DNA of 64,000 bases. Source: Adineta steineri. Taxonomy: Eukaryota > Rotifera > Eurotatoria > Adinetida > Adinetidae. The position numbers were made by a program, and so were the translations under genes. Positions 23,995 through 34,337 of the stretch are shown one piece after another. Positions within the stretch are counted from its first letter, which is position 1. Every line of letters begins with the position of its first letter. The notes under the pieces are model-generated. The model was given only the letters and a program-made list of their open reading frames with translations. It ran no database searches and was not told the origin of the DNA. Location of the stretch: the NCBI GenBank assembly GCA_905250115.1, contig CAJNOI010000129.1, positions 124,001 to 188,000 of the forward strand, written 5' to 3'.

Positions 23995-24320
23995 GTAAGA
24001 GTAGGAAGGAAGTCGCCGGTGAAGCGTGGTTAACCGCGGTTAACTGACGGTTTTGGAGCGGTTTGAGTGACATGGGTTATGAAGATATTTTAGATTTTTA
24101 ATTAGTTATAATATAAAGACAATCGTATAAGTTTTCTCTTCGTTTTGATCATTCTTTATTCATTACTTTCGCCAATGTCCTACTGTTGCTATGTAAAGTG
24201 TTTTTAAAAGAAGTCAGATAGACTAAAATGGAGCAGATAGCAATGCCATGTTTAATATATAAGAAAAAACTCATTTGGAAAACAAAAAACAATTAAGCTT
24301 CGAAAAATAACTCTGAACAA

Positions 24321-24382
24321 TAGGGTGTGTGATAGGTAATTATTGATTCTTTTATACTTTCACACTGATACTCACACCCTAA
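24321..24382. repeat. TGTGGG-family short inverted repeat
   Basis: TAGGGTGTGTGATAGG is opposed by CACTGATACTCACACCCTA. Confidence 0.7.
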
Positions 24383-24428
24383 AGAGTTATATTAAAAGTT
24401 CTACTAATGACCTTAAAAAGTGCAGAAA

Positions 24429-24486
24429 TAGGGGTGTGGGTGTCGGTAATTAAAATATCCTCAAATCCAGGCACACACATCCTCAG
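24429..24486. repeat. TGTGGG-family short inverted repeat
   Basis: TAGGGGTGTGGGTGTCGG is opposed by a diverged GGCACACACATCCTCA arm. It lies only 46 nt from the previous copy. Confidence 0.6.
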
Positions 24487-25044
24487 TTAATTGTAAAATT
24501 GTACATATATTTTGCAAATAAATGATCAATATTTTAGCCATTGAATTCATTTCATAAGTGTTATATAGAAACTGCTACTGAAAAAAATAAATAAAATAAT
24601 TCATTCATGCGTCATTGCAAGATAGTAACAAAACAAATATACATCTTATTTGTTCTTCAAAAACACCAATAAGATGTTGTTGATATATTTAGTTTGCTGG
24701 TATTATATTGTACTCGCTTCTAATTAGTATTTTTTTATCATGCAATAGATATTAGTGAATGACAAAAGTTGAAGCAGAACAAGTTCATACTTCGTTAATA
24801 ATTAGAAGAAACTATATTTATACTCTTATTATCAAACATTGATGCTGCATAAAACAAATGTGGAATGGATTATTTCAATTTCTATTGAATCTAATAATTC
24901 AACAAACATTCTGGAGAAAAGAATAAGATGATTCTGGTATTAGTTTTTATTATTGATAAACAATAATGATCATTTTACAAATACAACATTAAAATAGATT
25001 TTGAAAACATTTTATAATAAACAGAGATGCGTGTCTGATACTAT

Positions 25045-26091
25045 TCAAGCTTGTGGCATAACTTGATTGATTGCCATTCTTCCTGGTTGCCATCGATTTA
25101 GATATATCTCGAATGACACATATATGAACTGTCGCCGAAATCGATTAGATACGCATACATATATGTAAAATGGACTCTAAAAAGAAAAAGAAATTTTCTC
25201 ATTCTATATGTTTAATTTAAGGATACTCACTGCAAAATATATATAAACAAGATATGTGGTCACAAGATTGGCAAATTGTATTTGTGCTGATACGACAGGA
25301 TCTTGAGTGAGTCCTGGCATTGCTGATAGAATGTATACAATAACAAATGGCATATTAGTAAAGAAAGCAAAAACAATGAGAACTAAAATCATCACTGTCA
25401 ACTGTTTATCTAATTCACGACGAACAAGAGGTATTGTCCGATAACCTAATTGTTGTACATTATGATAAGCCAAAAGTCCAAACACAAATGTAATACAGAT
25501 AGGAATAACTTTTCCAATAATTAGAGTAGTGCCATAAATTGTATATTGTTGAAAAATATTATTCATATTTATGCATATGACTTGACCTGTCGTTATTGAT
25601 ATAACATGATCATAACAGATCATAAAAGGAATATTATGAATAATCCAAATGAGAACAAATAGTAACACCAAACGATAAGCTATTTTCATGTTACACCATT
25701 GTCGCCATTGTGCACGAGAAGAAGTGGCTAAATATTGATCAATTATTGCCAAACAAATGCAAGTCATTGACATTTCTGCACATATATTAAAACAGTAATA
25801 TCGAAATTTGCAATAAAATAAAGATGTTAATGTCCAATCAATACCAAAACCACTTGTCATAATTCGAGAAAGTAAACCAGTAAGCAGTTGACCTATATTG
25901 ACAATGGACATAATAATTAAATAAAATGCAGAAGAACTTTCTCGAAAAGTTTTCAGACTAAGGAAAACAATGACATTGAGTAATCCACCAATAACACCAA
26001 CAACAAGAGTAAATGTGCCCAAATAAATAGTTATTTGTTTACCAGCTAAAGCAAGTAATGAAATAATTGATGATGACATACTTTTGTTCAC
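25045..26091 (-). CDS. Rhodopsin-like GPCR, two exons with TM7 in the second
   Basis: Exon 1 (26091-25231) encodes TM1-TM6 and the start of TM7. A 54-nt intron (25230-25177, GTGAGT...TTTTTAG, phase 0) leads to exon 2 (25176-25045). Exon 2 completes TM7 with SPFYIYVCVSNRFRRQF and adds a 26-residue tail ending in PQA. The product is 330 residues. Unspliced reading would stop 8 residues after the donor and lose the end of TM7, so the spliced model is strongly preferred. TM3 ends with IDQYLATS (DQY instead of DRY). It is the same broad bdelloid class as the receptors at 14.5 and 18.4 kb; ligand unknown. Confidence 0.85.
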
Positions 26092-27135
26092 TTCTACTGT
26101 TCTCGATGTGAAATTTTAATAAAATGAACTTAGGACTTTTGTATATATATCTATATATATATATAATTATAATTATAATGCATTTAATGATATTATCAAG
26201 CAACGACGATATCTTTAGCACGCACAATCAGTTATCTATATACACTTGAATGAGTACTCATTCTGTTTATCATTTCCAGTGAAAGAAGAGCCTTTTAAAA
26301 AATGAAAGAAAAGAATATATTTGCATGTTATATGCCTCAATGAAATTTATTTCTATCATAACATACGTATTAATTAAATATTGTAAATGTAACATGTATT
26401 TTTATATTACTTGTTATGAATGACGTCTTTTTTTGATTGATATAGTGCCATATTCCCTCGACTGTAGAGAGAGTCATATGAAATAAATGCGCTTGTGTTC
26501 TTGTCAGGGTCAAAAAGATATCCAAGGTGAAGAAAAAAAATCTCACAATACGTTATAAAACTTGATCAAAAGGTTTTTGGGATCAGAAAGTCCGAATCTG
26601 AGGCCTATTTAGTCAAACAACTGTTGAGGGTGTGGGTATGGTATTATATTCATCACACACCAACCATATTGTAAAAAAAAACCTTTCATTCGCTGAGAAC
26701 TTCTGAAAGTCAATATAGAATTGGTTAAGGAACATTTCTGTAATTAGATTTGTAAAAAAAATGTTCTTATTAGAAGCATTGACCATATTAAATATAGAAT
26801 GTCAATTCTGAATGCTTATGATGATAAAAGAATAAAATGTAAATGTTTCTTTTGTCACTTTGTAATATGCTAATGAGATGAAAAAAATCAAAAAGTATTT
26901 TTCCGTATATCTTGTTCATCTGAAGTTTCAATCATTTTCCTCAGATTCTCGATCTTTCCTACCCACCTCATGGAGAATTTGTTAAGTTGAAATTGAAAGC
27001 AAAAAATCAATATTATTCTTTTACAGTGCAATATACTAACAGATGAAATCGAGAATAATGAAATGAGGAAAGAATGAGAGTGTTGACAACAAGTAATAGA
27101 TGATTGTTTTTTAAATTAACTAAAGTAAAAGTTGA
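26092..27135. other. Intergenic with AT microsatellite and one inverted repeat
   Basis: A (TA)n/ATAATT run at about 26143-26179 sits about 50 nt upstream of the GPCR start on the minus strand. A TGTGGG repeat is at 26624-26667. Nothing else is seen. Confidence 0.45.
26624..26667. repeat. TGTGGG-family short inverted repeat
   Basis: TTGAGGGTGTGGGTATGG is opposed by CATCACACACCAACC across about 11 nt. Confidence 0.6.
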
Positions 27136-27883
27136 TCATTCTGCTTGTTCAAAATCTTGAATGATATCTTCGAATGGATTGATTCGTACTTGTTCAACAT
27201 TTCTTAGTTTTTATTCAGTGTCAATGAATGATCTTTCAATGCCTTTACTAATGACAGTATTTGGTTTGTTAACAGTTTGAAATTTACAACATCATCATTA
27301 TATTAACATTACCTGTTACATTTTATTTATGTTATAGTGGTCTTACACAATATATTCAAAAATCTTCATTTAGAATTTTTATTGAAAATTATGTTTATAA
27401 TCTTTTAATTCTTTTGCAATAGATCAGTGGAGCAGTAAGTCTTCTTCTTTTTTGTTAATTAAGATATTTGATTGAAATTAATATTTATTCATTAACATCA
27501 AAGACATTTCGTAAAGAATTGTTATATTAATTTTTGTTTTGTTTAGTATTGTTCCTATTTGGTGAAATCTAATTAATAATTGATTTATATTCTGTTCTTT
27601 TGCACTTGTGTTGTTAGTCTAAAACAAATTAAATTGAAGCAAGATTCTCGTTGATGATTTTTCTCTCCTTGCACAAGATTATTAGTATTAATCCATTCTT
27701 TCACTAATTGTGCATTGTTTTTTATTTTAGGAAAATAATTGATAATTGTTGTTTGCACTTTGAAATACTTGGAAAATGAAGTGAGATATGGTGAAAGAGA
27801 GAATTCAGAAACATGAATCACATCGACTTTAATCGCACGACAAATTCATAGAATGCTAACTGTTCAATCTTTCTATCTGTCAT
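27136..27883 (-). pseudogene. Decayed protein-coding gene, identity unknown
   Basis: On the minus strand a coding-like reading begins at 27883 (MTDRKIEQLAFYEFVV). It shifts frame by one base near 27830 and continues through PYLTSFSKYFKVQ and NNAQLVKEWINTNNLVQG. After several stops it recovers as VNKPNTVISKGIERSFIDTE, then a TAA, then RINPFEDIIQDFEQAE and a final stop at 27136. Codon use and residue composition look coding, but at least one frameshift and several in-frame stops interrupt it and no splice model rescues it. I cannot name the family. Confidence 0.45.
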
Positions 27884-28487
27884 CCTATTCACTGATCATT
27901 TACATTAAATTTAACATTTTTGACTGATTTGATTAATTCTTTTATCTATGAAATACAATACTTGTCTCTTTCTACACCATTCTTCCACTTATTTCATCTT
28001 CTTTTATAAATATAACTAGTCTTTTCATGACTAAGGAAATAACACATGTATCATCATAATCTGTGAAGAGGGGTAGTGAAATATGAATGATGAACATCAT
28101 TCTTAACCTGAAGTGTTGCTAAACAGATGATTCCATATGAAAAGACAATTTTTAACTTCTAACAGGCCTCGCAGCGTGTTTACTTTCCTGATTTTTTCCT
28201 GATTTTTTAAAAATGTCCTGATTTTCCTGTTTTTAACTAAAAATCCTGATTTTGTCCTGATATTTTATGAATTATCCTCATAGGAGTAAATTTACGTAAT
28301 TATGATCTTTCTTGCTATTTTACTCCGTCTATTTTCAATTTATACAAAATATTTTTACATATTTTCATCGAAAGGCAAGATAATCTTATTAATAATATTC
28401 AAAATAAATTTATTTCAAACATTCATTTTTCTGTTTTTTTCTCAATTCTTTCAAATTTTCATTATTTTCAATCAATTTAGTTTTTAA

Positions 28488-29111
28488 CCTTTCAGGACGG
28501 GATTATTTTTTTCAAAACGAAGGAATGCAATACGAAATTAGTTGAAGTTAATTAATTTTTCATTTAGTTGACTTTAATTCGTGTGAAGCTAGCACGACGA
28601 AACAAAGATTTACATAAAACTTTTTTTATAAAGTTTGTCCCGTCCATAAAAGCTAGCCCATTCGACTCGAAATTTAATTCTGCATCGAATGGGGCTACTT
28701 TTATTCACGGGACAAACTTCTGAAAAATGTTATCTAGGTGTTTTTCTCTTACACAGGATAAAAATAAAGATATAGGCAAAACTTTTTCCAAAGCATGTCC
28801 TGTGAATAAAAATAGCACCATTCGATATAGAATTAAATTCTGAGTCGAATGGACTTGCTTTTATGGACGGGACTTACTTTATAAAAAAAAATTTGGCTAA
28901 ATCTTTGTTTTGTCGTGCTAGCTCTATCGTGCTAGCTTCACATCGATTTGACATTATTCATCTTTTCGGAACGATCACGGCGCATATATGCGTCACCTAT
29001 ACCAAAGACCAGAGTAATATCAGTGAGAAAAATAGATGAATACTACGGATCCTGAAATGTGAATCTTTTTGAAACGGGTGGCCACTATAATGGCCACCCG
29101 TTCCGAAAGGG
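28488..29111. mobile_element. piggyBac-like MITE nested in the hAT element
   Basis: The element is flanked by TTAA on both sides (28484-28487 and 29112-29115). Its ends are CCTTTCAGGACGGG and, inverted, CCCTTTCGGAACGGG: the TTAA target and CCY start of the piggyBac superfamily. It is 624 bp with no transposase. Near the right end lies a perfect hairpin with a 12-bp stem, AACGGGTGGCCA, at about 29077-29106. Confidence 0.8.
28581..28943. repeat. Long palindrome inside the piggyBac-like MITE
   Basis: Two imperfect arms of about 180 bp meet near 28762. Matching landmarks are GTGAAGCTAGCACGACGA on the left versus TCGTGCTAGCTTCAC on the right, and GTCCCGTCCATAAAAGC versus GCTTTTATGGACGGGAC. Each arm contains its own smaller inverted repeat around CATTCGA...TCGAATG. 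Confidence 0.75.
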
Positions 29112-30123
29112 TTAAAGATGCTAATTTACTATTAGCAGCTATCACCAGTACTTCGACTGTACCGATCTTATCAAGTCTTTTATTCTTCACAGCTGCAGCA
29201 AGTCTCGTAATTCCTTCGTCTAACATATTAGTAATCTTGTTCGTTCAACAACTGTTTTTCTGTTTCTTTTATTCTTAAAGAATTAAGAGAGAATGCAGAC
29301 TATAAGAATAAACAATAAGAAAGGACAGAAGAGCAAAAAATAAAAATTACAAGTGCATATTTGAAGAAAAGATAATATTGTTATACATTTTACTCTCTCT
29401 GAAGCAGTTTTCATGTTTATTAAAGCAAGTTATGTTGAAAGATTAGTTTTCAATCGTTACTCTGTTCCATCTAAACGTAAATTTTATACTAAACAGTAGT
29501 ATTTCAACACATTTTGCAATGTCCTGATTTTTATTGAAATTCCTGATTTTTTTTCCATTTGTGTCCTGCCTATTTTCCTGATTTTGTAACATAGACCGCT
29601 GCGAGGCCTGCTTCTACAATATGTGCATTCTATTTATTTATATGCGTTTTAGCATCCTCAAAATATTCATTCATAGACAACTCATGCATGAAGTTAATAT
29701 TTTTGTTGTTATTGTATCGATATATTATATAATTTTTCTCAGTGCTCTTTATTGTGTTTTGTTATGATATTCACGTAATTTGATGATATTATAGTGTGTG
29801 TGTGTGTACTAGAACGTAAGAATCAATGTTTTTCATCAAAAAGATGTGTCAAATGACATTTACCCTTTGAGAGTTGTGGTCACAAGGTAAATGTGAAATT
29901 AAATTTAGATGTTTTTTCTATACTATCAACCGAATCAAAGGAAAGACATTCATGCTAAGCATGAATTTCATAGTTTTATTGTATTGCAACGAAGAGTAAC
30001 AAAGCGTTACTTTTGTTTCTTCATGTATTTTTCTATGACATGTGCATATTAAATATTGTCATGTGAGAACAGTAGTTACTTGTTTTTGTTGCCTCAAAAC
30101 AACTTTCTTCGTTTCTTTGCCAC

Positions 30124-30133
30124 TATATATATA
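30124..30133 (+). promoter_or_regulatory. TATA-type promoter of cysteine-rich gene 1
   Basis: TATATATATA lies about 80 nt upstream of the ATG. The equivalent motif is kept in the duplicate copy (35187-35195). Confidence 0.5.
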
Positions 30134-30213
30134 CACACACCTATTCTCATAGTTTCACAAACCAATTCTCATCGTACTCTAGTTTTATTTTATATTCCAT
30201 TATTACTATTAAT

Positions 30214-30495
30214 ATGCCAGGCTGTGGTTGTGGTTGTGGATGTGGTTGCGGCTGTGGTTGCGGCTGTGGATGTGGTTGTGGATGTGGCTGCGGTTCGTGC
30301 TGTAGTTCATGCTGTGATCCATGCTGTTGTGATCCTTGTTGTTGCTCTTGCTGTGATCCATGCTGTTGTTCATGCTGCTGTGGTCCAAAATGTTGTGTAA
30401 CTAAAACTGTGTGCTGCTGCAAACCATGTTGCAAAGTTATTAGAAAGAAAACTGTCACCGTTAAAAAATCATGTACCAAGGTTTGCTGTTGCTGA
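30214..30495 (+). CDS. Extremely cysteine-rich small protein (copy 1)
   Basis: The protein has 93 residues, roughly half of them Cys. An N-terminal run of alternating C-G pairs (residues 4-27) is followed by CC-rich units of the form S/D-P-C-C. A conserved tail reads [13 protein letters not shown] and ends KVCCC. There is no signal peptide or membrane segment. The composition resembles keratin-associated-protein-like, metallothionein-like or cross-linked structural proteins; function unknown. A paralogue at 35275-35583 shares the tail, 5' region and 3' region, but its N-terminal half replaces the C-G run with varied CC units. The long C-G run in this copy likely arose by repeat expansion. No introns are seen. 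Confidence 0.8.
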   Translation: MPGCGCGCGCGCGCGCGCGCGCGCGCGSCCSSCCDPCCCDPCCCSCCDPCCCSCCCGPKCCVTKTVCCCKPCCKVIRKKTVTVKKSCTKVCCC

Positions 30496-30548
30496 TATTA
30501 ACATTTTTGTTCTTTTCCTATGAACTGATTGAATATCTAATGTATCAA

Positions 30549-30570
30549 TGTTAGAGAGTACTCTCTAACA
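30549..30570 (+). terminator. Perfect 22-nt palindrome in the 3' UTR of copy 1
   Basis: TGTTAGAGAGTACTCTCTAA plus CA forms a perfect palindrome 53 nt after the stop codon. It is identical in sequence and spacing in copy 2 (35637-35658), while the neighbouring bases have diverged. It may be a 3' processing or stability hairpin. Confidence 0.55.
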
Positions 30571-31160
30571 ACATTCGTATTATTCTTTTCTTTTTCTTAT
30601 TTTGCTCTATCCTTTTGTTTACTTTATGCACAACTTAAAGTAAGATGAATTACATCATCTCCTTTGTCTCTCTCTACTTTGACAAGAAGTAAGAAAGATG
30701 CACTTAGATCATTTTCTTTATTTTTTTTGCTCATCTTTCTCTCACTTGTATGTGCGTGGATAGAATGGGTATGAATAGTTAGTTTTTTAAAATAAAATCA
30801 TTGAGGGAACAAAAAAAATATTCTTGTCTTCACTCGATCAATTGAATTAGAAAAGGGCCTTGTGATAATGAAGAAAAAAAACTTTGTTTGTTAATGCTTT
30901 ATTCGTTTAGTTTCTGTCAGAGTCGGTGCAATTAAATGTTGCACGACATACTATTTCGACGAGAGAAAGGTTCAGAAGGAAGACTAAAATGGAATTGATA
31001 CTTATAGAAAATCCTTTATATTTATCATAAAGTACAGAAAATTATCAAACATTAAATGTATTAAAACTGATAAATTGCTTTTAGAAAATATTATCCATTG
31101 ATGAATCACAAGCTGTAAAGAATTTCTCTTCAACTTGATGATAGTATATTGCTTTCTTGA

Positions 31161-32735
31161 TTACCAATTAATTCTGACTGTCTAGATTGAATACAAACAA
31201 TGAAAAATGAACTAAAATTATGTTGCACCTTATTGATGTGCAATGCATCACGAAAGTATTGTGCTTCAGTACGGCGAGTATCGCAATTCATGAGACTCAC
31301 TGTTATATGCGCCTATAGCAGGTGTGAATGTTGAATCAATAAGAGATGCACATAAATATTATCTTACTCGATTTATCTTCAATGTATCACTTAGATACTT
31401 TGCACCTTGGTTGCGAATATTATTTCCAGCTAGGTCTAGTATCGTAAGTGTGTGTGACGAATGGAGAAGATAATGATGAAAATATGGACAATTAGCAAAA
31501 ATATTATCTTACGTGATTTAATTTTAAGGCATTCCTAAGATATCGTGCTCCTTCATTACCAATTCTGTTCCACGACAGATCCAGTTGTTTCAGTGTCTAC
31601 AATGAATTAAATAAGTAAGTAAGTAGATGTGAGATAAGTAAAGAACTTTCACTACTTGATTGGTCTTTAATGCATTACTGATATACTGTACTCCTTCGTC
31701 ATCAATTTCATTTCGTGCAAGATTCAATATTTTAAGTGTCTATAACAAATCAAGTTCTGAAGAAAACGCGAGATGAATAGAAATCTTGTCTTACACAATT
31801 GATCTTCAATGCCTCAGCCAAACACTTTGCTCCTTCATTGCCAATGTTGTTCATCCAAAGGTATAGCGTGGTAAGTGTCTATAATGAATACAAACTGATG
31901 CAAAAATGAGATTCACGCAGAATGTATCTCGCTTGATTGATCTTCAATGCATGACTAAGATACTCTGCTCTTTCATTATTGATTTCGCTCTGCGAAAGAT
32001 CCAGTATTGTAAGTGTCTATGGCGAATAGAGATATGTAGAACATATAATATATATTCAATATTCGTATTACTATGTTTCTATAAAGAGCAGCCGTCAGAC
32101 GTTGAAACCGTATGTCAGATCTTTCAAAAGTGCTGAATTTCAGTTCATGCATTACCTACAAGATACACATTACTTTAAAACATGCATTGCAAACTAAGTA
32201 TCTTCTTGCTCAAGCTATCGTAGTTTCCAGAGATAGCCGTAAGACTCAACTTTTCCTTTCTATTAAGTCCTGAAAAAATCCCCAAAGTATTTCCTGCCGT
32301 GTAGTATACAATGAATATTTTAATGTTTATTTTCAAGCACACGTGATTGTAATTAATTATATGTATACATGATGACGTGATAAGGTTGTGGGTATGGGTC
32401 AGTGTGAATGTGAATATGGATGATTATAATACTGACACCCTTAATATGACAAAACTAGCTTGAGATTATCAACCAATGACATAATCAAACTACAGTCAAA
32501 CATATGATAGATAACGATGATTAATCGGAGAAATGAATGTAAATTTTACCTGATAAGGATGGTATGTGTCGGTAGTTCTATTCAATCTTGTGCAAACGTC
32601 ACGCATAGAAAGGAGAATGTTGACGAAATCAAGATGATCCATAATACGATAGACTAATTCCACCGGTTGAATAAGAAGTGATAGACTAACGTTGTGTGAC
32701 ATATTTTTGATTTGATCTGTTCGAGTAAAATCCAT
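31161..32735 (-). CDS. F-box/LRR protein, mostly one LRR per 84-nt exon
   Basis: Nine minus-strand exons are inferred: 32735-32550, 32155-32072, 32016-31933, 31878-31795, 31739-31656, 31596-31513, 31451-31368, 31312-31229 and 31181-31161. Exon 1 contains an F-box-like helix set (QPVELVYRIMDHLDFVNILL). Exon 2 reads VMHELKFSTFERSDIRFQRL. Exons 3-7 each encode one 28-residue leucine-rich repeat of ribonuclease-inhibitor type, opening T-L-x-x-L-D/N/Y-L and containing E-G-A-x-Y-L-x-x-A-L-K; exon 8 is a degenerate repeat. All internal exons are exactly 84 nt and phase 0. The protein ends after TVRINW, 265 residues. Expected role: substrate adaptor of an SCF ubiquitin ligase. Oddities: the exon 3 donor is GC, and the acceptor before exon 7 reads AC instead of AG, so exon 7 may be skipped without loss of frame. 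Confidence 0.8.
32382..32454. repeat. TGTGGG-family inverted repeat inside intron 1 of the F-box/LRR gene
   Basis: AAGGTTGTGGGTATGGGTCA and GTGTGAATG on the left, with a diverged ACTGACACCCTT arm on the right. This copy lies within the 394-nt first intron. Confidence 0.55.
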
Positions 32736-33051
32736 ATTCCTTTATAAAAATCGTTGTGACGTCAGTGAATGTATTATGTTTCTTCATAATTGTACAATAT
32801 TATGTAATTACACAGAATAGCAAAATGATGACACTAAAGTAAAAGAAATAATTTCTTCGTAATTACCATGTGCTTTCTAAATATTCTTTTTCATTTCTGC
32901 GTGTATTGTGATCGTTTTAATCTTGTGTTATATTATTAGTAGTAATATTTCAAGTTCATTTCTAATAATCAATGATAGATATTCGTACAGTAATCATGAT
33001 TATTTTTGAGTATGAACGAACTAATTTGATTTTTTCATAAATAATTATTGT

Positions 33052-33109
33052 TTTGAGAGTGAGTGTGGGTATGGGTATCTCTTCTCTTAATCCACACCCA
33101 CACCTTCAA
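33052..33109. repeat. TGTGGG-family short inverted repeat
   Basis: TTGAGAGTGAGTGTGGGTAT is opposed by CCACACCCACACCTTCAA. Confidence 0.75.
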
Positions 33110-33988
33110 GATGATAGTTTTTCCTCAGTTACATTTTATAAGAATTATTTTCTCATAAGTTTTAAAGTCAGAATTTTTCAATTGATGTTATCATTATTTC
33201 TGCTAGAACAAATTGATGTTGTATACTGGAGACAGGTACTCTAATGGATGGATGGATTTGATTTCGACTAGAATTAAATCTGTGTGTTTCATTATTGCCA
33301 ATATTTTCTATTTAAAATATATATCATTTGTCGACAATATCGTGTTGATGAAGAAAAATATATATAAATCAACCTAAACAGAGTCTTGAACTGATGATTG
33401 CTAGAATTAATTATAGTATTAATTGCATAAATAAAATCTACAAGAATAGGTAAAAGGGTCTGAGTATAATAGTAATATAATACTAATCTAAGAAACAGTT
33501 CATTATAAATATAAGACTATGACTAATGTATTCTCCTTTATTTATGTAAAAAGATTTTGTTCCGATATTTATTCTATGTGTTCTAATATATTAAACTTTT
33601 TTTTTTGTTAATGATGAAATTGTTCGTCTTTATAATAATTATTTTATTCTATGATCGTAACTTTCCTCTTGCTGTTTCAAATTTGTCTTCTATTATTCGA
33701 ATATAACGACGAACAATATTACACATTTTTAATGAAAAAAAAATTTTCTATTCTTCATGAATGGATTTTATTTCTCCGTTCTCGTCGAAGCATTAAGTTC
33801 GAGTACCATTTGTTGACACGCGTCATTTCAAAAAATCTTTTCTTTCTTTTTTTCTTATTATTAATCATCAAATAACGAGTTTATAAACTTTTATGTTTTG
33901 AATGTACATCACACATCATCTTCTATTAAACAAGTTTTTTTATATTTATTCATACATCAAATTTTCAGTATAAGAAAATTCCAATTTC

Positions 33989-33996
33989 TATATAAA
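33989..33996 (+). promoter_or_regulatory. TATA box of the small CxxC gene
   Basis: TATATAAA lies 20 nt upstream of the ATG at 34016, giving a very short leader. Confidence 0.5.
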
Positions 33997-34015
33997 CGAT
34001 CGAGTTAATAACATA

Positions 34016-34337
34016 ATGAGTGACAAAACTACACAATCATCTAGTAAGTAATAAAACAAAGAGCATTATGAAAATAATAACTTTATTTTTAGAAAAAAAT
34101 TCTGATTCTGATTCATCGGATGGAAAGAAATTAAATTGTGGTGGTAAAGCTTGTTCAACGTGTGGAGCATGTCGTGATTGGTATTTTGATCGTGATAATT
34201 GTGGAACATCAAAACATAAAAATAGTAAATGTATTCATGAACATATTTTTGATCATACTATTATTCATGATCCAAAAGATGAGAAATCTCCTTTTCCTAT
34301 TGGACGTCTTATATGTGAATGTAAAGACAATCATTAA
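34016..34337 (+). CDS. Small cysteine-rich (CxxCxxC) protein, two exons
   Basis: Exon 1 (34016-34043) encodes only MSDKTTQSS plus one base. A 49-nt intron (GTAAGT...TTTTTAG) leads to exon 2 (34093-34337). The product is 90 residues. A Ser/Asp-rich N-terminus is followed by CGGKACSTCGACRDWYF, then a His-rich segment (HEHIFDHTIIHD) and a terminal RLICECKD. The Cys/His spacing suggests metal binding, but I recognise no named family. There is no signal peptide, so it is likely cytosolic. The spliced model is supported by phase, by the donor consensus and by the TATA box close to this ATG. Confidence 0.65.

Larger units (their letters stand above)
22451..24076. mobile_element. Possible 1.6 kb TIR element hosting a nested MITE
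   Basis: CCCATGTCGCTC at 22451 is the inverted counterpart of GAGTGACATGGG ending at 24076. Inside, both ends continue with AAACC(A/G)TCAGT followed by AACCG motifs, and the left end folds into a small hairpin (22474-22545). No transposase frame and no convincing target duplication were seen. The hAT MITE at 23516-23994 lies inside, so this element would be the older one. The call rests on the terminal symmetry only. Confidence 0.4.
24077..25044. other. Intergenic with two TGTGGG inverted repeats
   Basis: AT-rich region downstream of the minus-strand GPCR. Apart from the repeats at 24321-24382 and 24429-24486 nothing is seen. Confidence 0.45.
28163..29610. mobile_element. Non-autonomous hAT element, 1,448 bp, with empty site in the duplicate
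   Basis: The ends CAGGCCTCGCAGCG and its inverted form CGCTGCGAGGCCTG delimit the element. Both subterminal zones carry several direct TCCTGATTTT motifs, typical of hAT transposase binding arrays. The right flank CTTCTACA matches the left CTTCTA-A with one deleted base, as an 8-bp duplication would. The duplicate copy at about 34673 retains the unoccupied site (AACTTTAACAATATG). No intact transposase is present. A piggyBac-like MITE sits inside at 28488-29111. Confidence 0.85.
28055..30980 (+). repeat. Left copy of a direct segmental duplication
   Basis: After removing the hAT element at 28163-29610, this segment aligns along its length with 34570-36055. Shared landmarks are a GTGAAATAT...CTAAACAGA block and the GT microsatellite followed by ACTAGAACGTAAGAATCAAT. 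The cysteine-rich gene, its 3' palindrome and a downstream AGAGTCRGTGCAA block also match. The net duplicated unit is about 1.48 kb, and the copies lie about 3.6 kb apart in the same orientation. Confidence 0.85.
32736..34015. other. Intergenic
   Basis: This is the upstream region of two divergent genes. It carries a clear TGTGGG inverted repeat at 33052-33109. The plus-strand open frames at 33053-33244 and 33651-33875 are AT-driven and unsupported. Confidence 0.45.

Noticed and set aside
30056-30479. Val/Ala-rich and Gln/His-rich frames overlapping the cysteine-rich genes (also at 35069-35567)
   Set aside because: They arise from TGC/TGT repetition read in other frames; the Cys frame has the conserved tail and matching paralogue.
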